Source: Siphonodentalium dalli (lineage: Eukaryota > Mollusca > Scaphopoda > Gadilida > Siphonodentaliidae). Taken from it: DNA of 64,000 bases. The notes beneath the pieces were generated by a model. That model searched no databases. It was given only the letters and a program-made list of their open reading frames with translations, and was not told where the DNA came from. The stretch covers positions 498,001-562,000 of the forward strand of contig CP136069.1 in the NCBI GenBank assembly GCA_032622095.1. The letters are read 5' to 3'. This document shows, in pieces, positions 61,479-64,000 of the stretch. Each line of letters begins with the position of its first letter. Position 1 is the stretch's first letter. The position numbers and the translations under genes were made by a program.

Positions 61479-61700
61479 AAAGCGACAAAATGTGCCCCAT
61501 TAGCGCATTTTTACATTTAATTTATCAAATTTATCAACTATGGAATACTCATGACAGGATTCCATACTATCGCCATGTCCCTGCACCGGGGTGATCATCC
61601 CTTAATTATGAGGGTGTCATGAGTATTCCATACTTGATAAATTTGATAAATTAAATGCAAAAATGCGCTAATTGCGCACATTTTGTCGCTTTCCACGTGC
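61479..61700. repeat. Inverted repeat with arms of about 75-85 bp
   Basis: The left arm (61479-61555) has AGCGACAAAATGTG, TTAGCGCATTTTTACATTTA and ATGGAATACTCATGACA. The right arm (61607-61700) has the complement. A looped centre of about 50 bp separates them. Downstream, CATGCGCTAATATCGCAC repeats at about 61707 and 61750. It looks like another non-autonomous foldback element. Confidence 0.75.
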
Positions 61701-61949
61701 CGAAACATGCGCTAATATCGCACGTTTTGTCGCTTTTGGCATGCCAAAACATGCGCTAATATCGCACTTTTTGTCGTGCCGAAAGCGCCATTAGCAAGTG
61801 GCCCTAATAGGATTCCATAGTAACCCATAAATCTTTCAAACCTGCAGCCTTCGTTAAGGGACATTTTGGTCAGCGATCTTTTATTTGCATGTACATGTAT
61901 ATCTTTTTGTGCTATAGTCTCATTGATATTTTCATCATTAACTCGTTAA

Positions 61950-62168
<219 letters not shown>

Positions 62169-62175
62169 TAATATA

Positions 62176-62240
62176 TTACGAGATGCAGGCCTATAAGGGT
62201 CTCATCCAAAAGCCCAACAGATGGCAGCACAGTCTCTCTA
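62176..62240 (+). pseudogene. Degenerate duplicate of the exon B tail
   Basis: Right after exon B, the segment TACGAGATGCAGGCCTATAA ...GGGTCTCAT, then CCAAAAGCCCAACAGATGGC ...AGCACAGTCTCTC, recurs with two internal deletions (about 22 and 13 bp) and ends at TATGGTAATATATT, the same intron start as exon B. It is a shortened tandem copy of the exon end and its donor region. Confidence 0.85.
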
Positions 62241-62261
62241 TGGTAATATATTTCAGGTAGA

Positions 62262-62361
62262 GTTCCTAAATAATCAACTCCTTAACTGCAGCAGATTATA
62301 GGTAACTTTTCAGGATTTAGTCAGAAATATGGCTTGTTGCCATTCATCGGAAAGCTCTCAG
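62262..62361. mobile_element. Half copy of the TA-flanked foldback MITE
   Basis: Only one arm is present: CCTAAATAATCAACTCCTTA through TTGCCATTCATCGGAAAGCT. The opposite arm is replaced by the 48-bp minisatellite, whose unit begins TCTCAGTGTTCTATATA, the sequence found right at the broken end. Confidence 0.8.
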
Positions 62362-62990
62362 TGTTCTATATATAATCATCTCAGTGTAAATGGAGCCCTC
62401 TCGGTGTTCTATATACGGTAAACATCTCAGTGTTAACAACAGCGCCTGTCAGTGTTCTATATACGGTAAGCATCTCAGTGTTAACAGCGCCTGTCAGTGT
62501 TCTATATATGGTAAGCATCTCAGTGTTAACAACAGCGCCTGTCAGTGTTCTATATACGGTAAGCATCTCAGTGTTAACAACAGCGCCTGTCAGTGTTCTA
62601 TATACGGTAAGCATCTCAGTGTTAACAACAGCGCCTGTCAGTGTTCTATATACGGTAAGCATCTCAGTGTTAACAACAGCGCCTGTCAGTGTTCTATATA
62701 CGGTAAGCATCTCAGTGTTAACAACAGCGCCTGTCAGTGTTCTATATACGGTAAGCATCTCAGTGTTAACAACAGCGCCTGTCAGTGTTCTATATACGGT
62801 AAGCATCTCAGTGTTAACAACAGTGCCTGTCAGTGTTCTATATACGGTAAGCATCTCAGTGTTAACAACAGCGCCTGTCAGTGTTCTATATACGGTAAGC
62901 ATCTTAGTGTTAACAACAGCGCCTGTCAGTGTTCTATATAATAATTTCAGTGTAAATGGAGCCCTCTCAGTGTTCTATGGTAGCAGCCAT
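62362..62990. repeat. 48-bp minisatellite, about 12 units, intronic
   Basis: Unit CAGTGTTCTATATACGGTAA GCATCTCAGTGTTAACAACA GCGCCTGT. Because 48 is divisible by 3, several frames stay open for 170-200 codons on both strands; they are artefacts. Each unit contains ACGGTAAGCA, which resembles a 5' splice site. Located between ARMH1-like exons B and C. Confidence 0.95.
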
Positions 62991-63611
62991 TTTGGCAGCC
63001 ATTTCATGGTTGCGATTGTGTTATTCTGATATATATCACTATATTCGCTCTCGTACGCATATTTCACATAACTGGTATGACTGCGTAATTCATATGGCTA
63101 GATTAGCAAATAATTCATATGGCTAGATTAGACAAAATAGAAGATCAAAATATGTCCACATCATTGACAACCAGTTTTGGGGGTAGGGTTATGTTTTTAT
63201 AAGTTTTGACCTCATATGATAAGCATACATGTACTTGCTAATTCTGCCTATTATAGCGAAGGAGTGCTGTCTGTGCAGTTTTTAAAATTGTTACAGCATC
63301 CAATTATTTCCATGATTGTGAAAAATATATTTTTTTTTAAATATATGGAAAAAATGATGTAACTCAGAAAGCTCAACTAGGATTTTAGAGGACTTTTCAT
63401 GACGCGTTTGCGATGTTATGGCCTAAATAATATGAAAAAAATCAGCTTTCCCCGATTTATTCCTTACTTGTCTAAGACTTTCATGTCTAATGTGTCTGGA
63501 CTATTAATGAAATGAAAAATAAAATGAAAATGGCGAAAAAAAATTATTTTGGACCTGTTAATTTTAAAAATGTTATCAATATTAACATTAGTTTGTCTTC
63601 TCATATAACAG
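62991..63611. other. Intron between ARMH1-like exons B and C, unique part
   Basis: AT-rich sequence with a 20-bp duplication (AATTCATATGGCTAGATTAG at about 63088 and 63112). No other feature seen. Confidence 0.6.
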
Positions 63612-63696
63612 TCAATTGTCAAGTCAGCCAATCCGACGATTGTGGAGCCACTCCTCAATCTTCTGCGGACCCTGCATCTGGAAGTACAGTTTGAAG
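63612..63696 (+). CDS. ARMH1: ARMH1-like exon C
   Basis: Acceptor CATATAACAG at 63602-63611 and donor GAAG then GTATTC at 63697. It is 85 nt, entering in phase 0 as required by exon B and leaving in phase 1. The peptide reads SIVKSANPTIVEPLLNLLRT then LHLEVQFE. Aligned with what I remember of vertebrate ARMH1 there is no gap at the exon B/C junction, which fixes this acceptor rather than the later AG at 63626. The remaining exons lie beyond the window. Confidence 0.82.
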
Positions 63697-64000
63697 GTAT
63701 TCGTATTATTTATATATATTTACATACTAAGTGTTGTCATCACTAAATCCAGCATTCTGATTGGTCGACGCCCACGTGGCTAGTTGCAGTTATTTCTCGG
63801 TGCATGCGCAACGGCTCAATAACACCAAGCTCATAACAACATCGATACGTCATTGGGTTTGGAAAGACGAACGCGTAATGTTTTGGGCGCATTTGGACTC
63901 GCGCAGGATTGACTTAATACATCATCGGGTTTCAATGTGAAGAGAAATTGTTCCTATTAACTTTTGCCAAGGGTGCTATTGGGTATTTTGGGCTGTTTTT
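63697..64000. other. Intron after exon C
   Basis: Non-coding in all frames as far as I can see. Less AT-rich than upstream, with words such as TGGTCGACGCCCACGTGGCT and GCGCATTTGGACTCGCGCAG, which may be part of a dispersed repeat. Confidence 0.4.

Noticed and set aside
62381-63029. ORFs of 173-199 codons on both strands with perfect 16-residue repeats
   Set aside because: The 48-bp unit length keeps every frame open. No start context, no unique sequence, and the array lies in an intron.
63626-63627. AG at 63626-63627 considered as the acceptor of exon C
   Set aside because: Using the AG at 63610-63611 keeps phase 0 from exon B and gives five more residues that align without a gap to the remembered ARMH1 family sequence.

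Overview
This window looks like non-bacterial, intron-containing animal DNA, probably from a marine invertebrate. The evidence is spliced exons with GT/AG borders and matching phases, a Penelope-like retroelement, many foldback and MITE-type elements, large satellites and frequent TACATGTA-type words. A bivalve mollusc is my best guess, but that is inference. Only a few percent of the window is convincingly coding.

Layout. (1) 1-25530 is a head-to-tail satellite with a 1730-bp unit: 14 near-identical copies, a partial divergent 15th copy and a decayed edge. The array runs off the left end of the window. (2) 25578-27590, minus strand, holds three exons of an unidentified coiled-coil protein with matching splice phases. 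The largest exon carries two 2-nt insertions and an in-frame stop. (3) 28465-29050 is a poly-C-rich minisatellite. (4) 29085-35697 is a minus-strand Penelope-like element between 73-bp direct repeats, with a frameshifted reverse transcriptase, two upstream ORFs overlapping as ATGA, and a hammerhead-like motif near its 3' end. (5) 35707-36222 is an unassigned 171-codon ORF. (6) 36.2-40.3 kb is sparse DNA with MITEs and foldback elements, one nested inside another. (7) 40369-49188 is a roughly 28-bp minisatellite split by a 7.2-kb element (41485-48722). That element has long terminal inverted repeats built from AGCGTTT words, minus-strand exons of an unrecognised protein and a second nested element. 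(8) 50.0-54.0 kb is a cluster of foldback elements and MITEs, including a 3-kb inverted-repeat-bounded unit filled with a 122-bp satellite. (9) 54064-63696, plus strand, holds three consecutive exons of an ARMH1-like (armadillo-like helical domain) gene, the only host gene I can name.

The most unusual signal is in the ARMH1-like gene. The intron after the first visible exon contains about 55 tandem 91/93-bp copies of that exon's own 3' end plus its 5' splice site. A 399-bp TTAA-flanked MITE was swept along inside the array. The same topology, a real exon followed downstream by copies of its tail and donor, recurs on the other strand at 42662-43480 and as a small degenerate copy after the next ARMH1 exon. 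All protein-family names rest on motif recognition by eye; no database search was possible.
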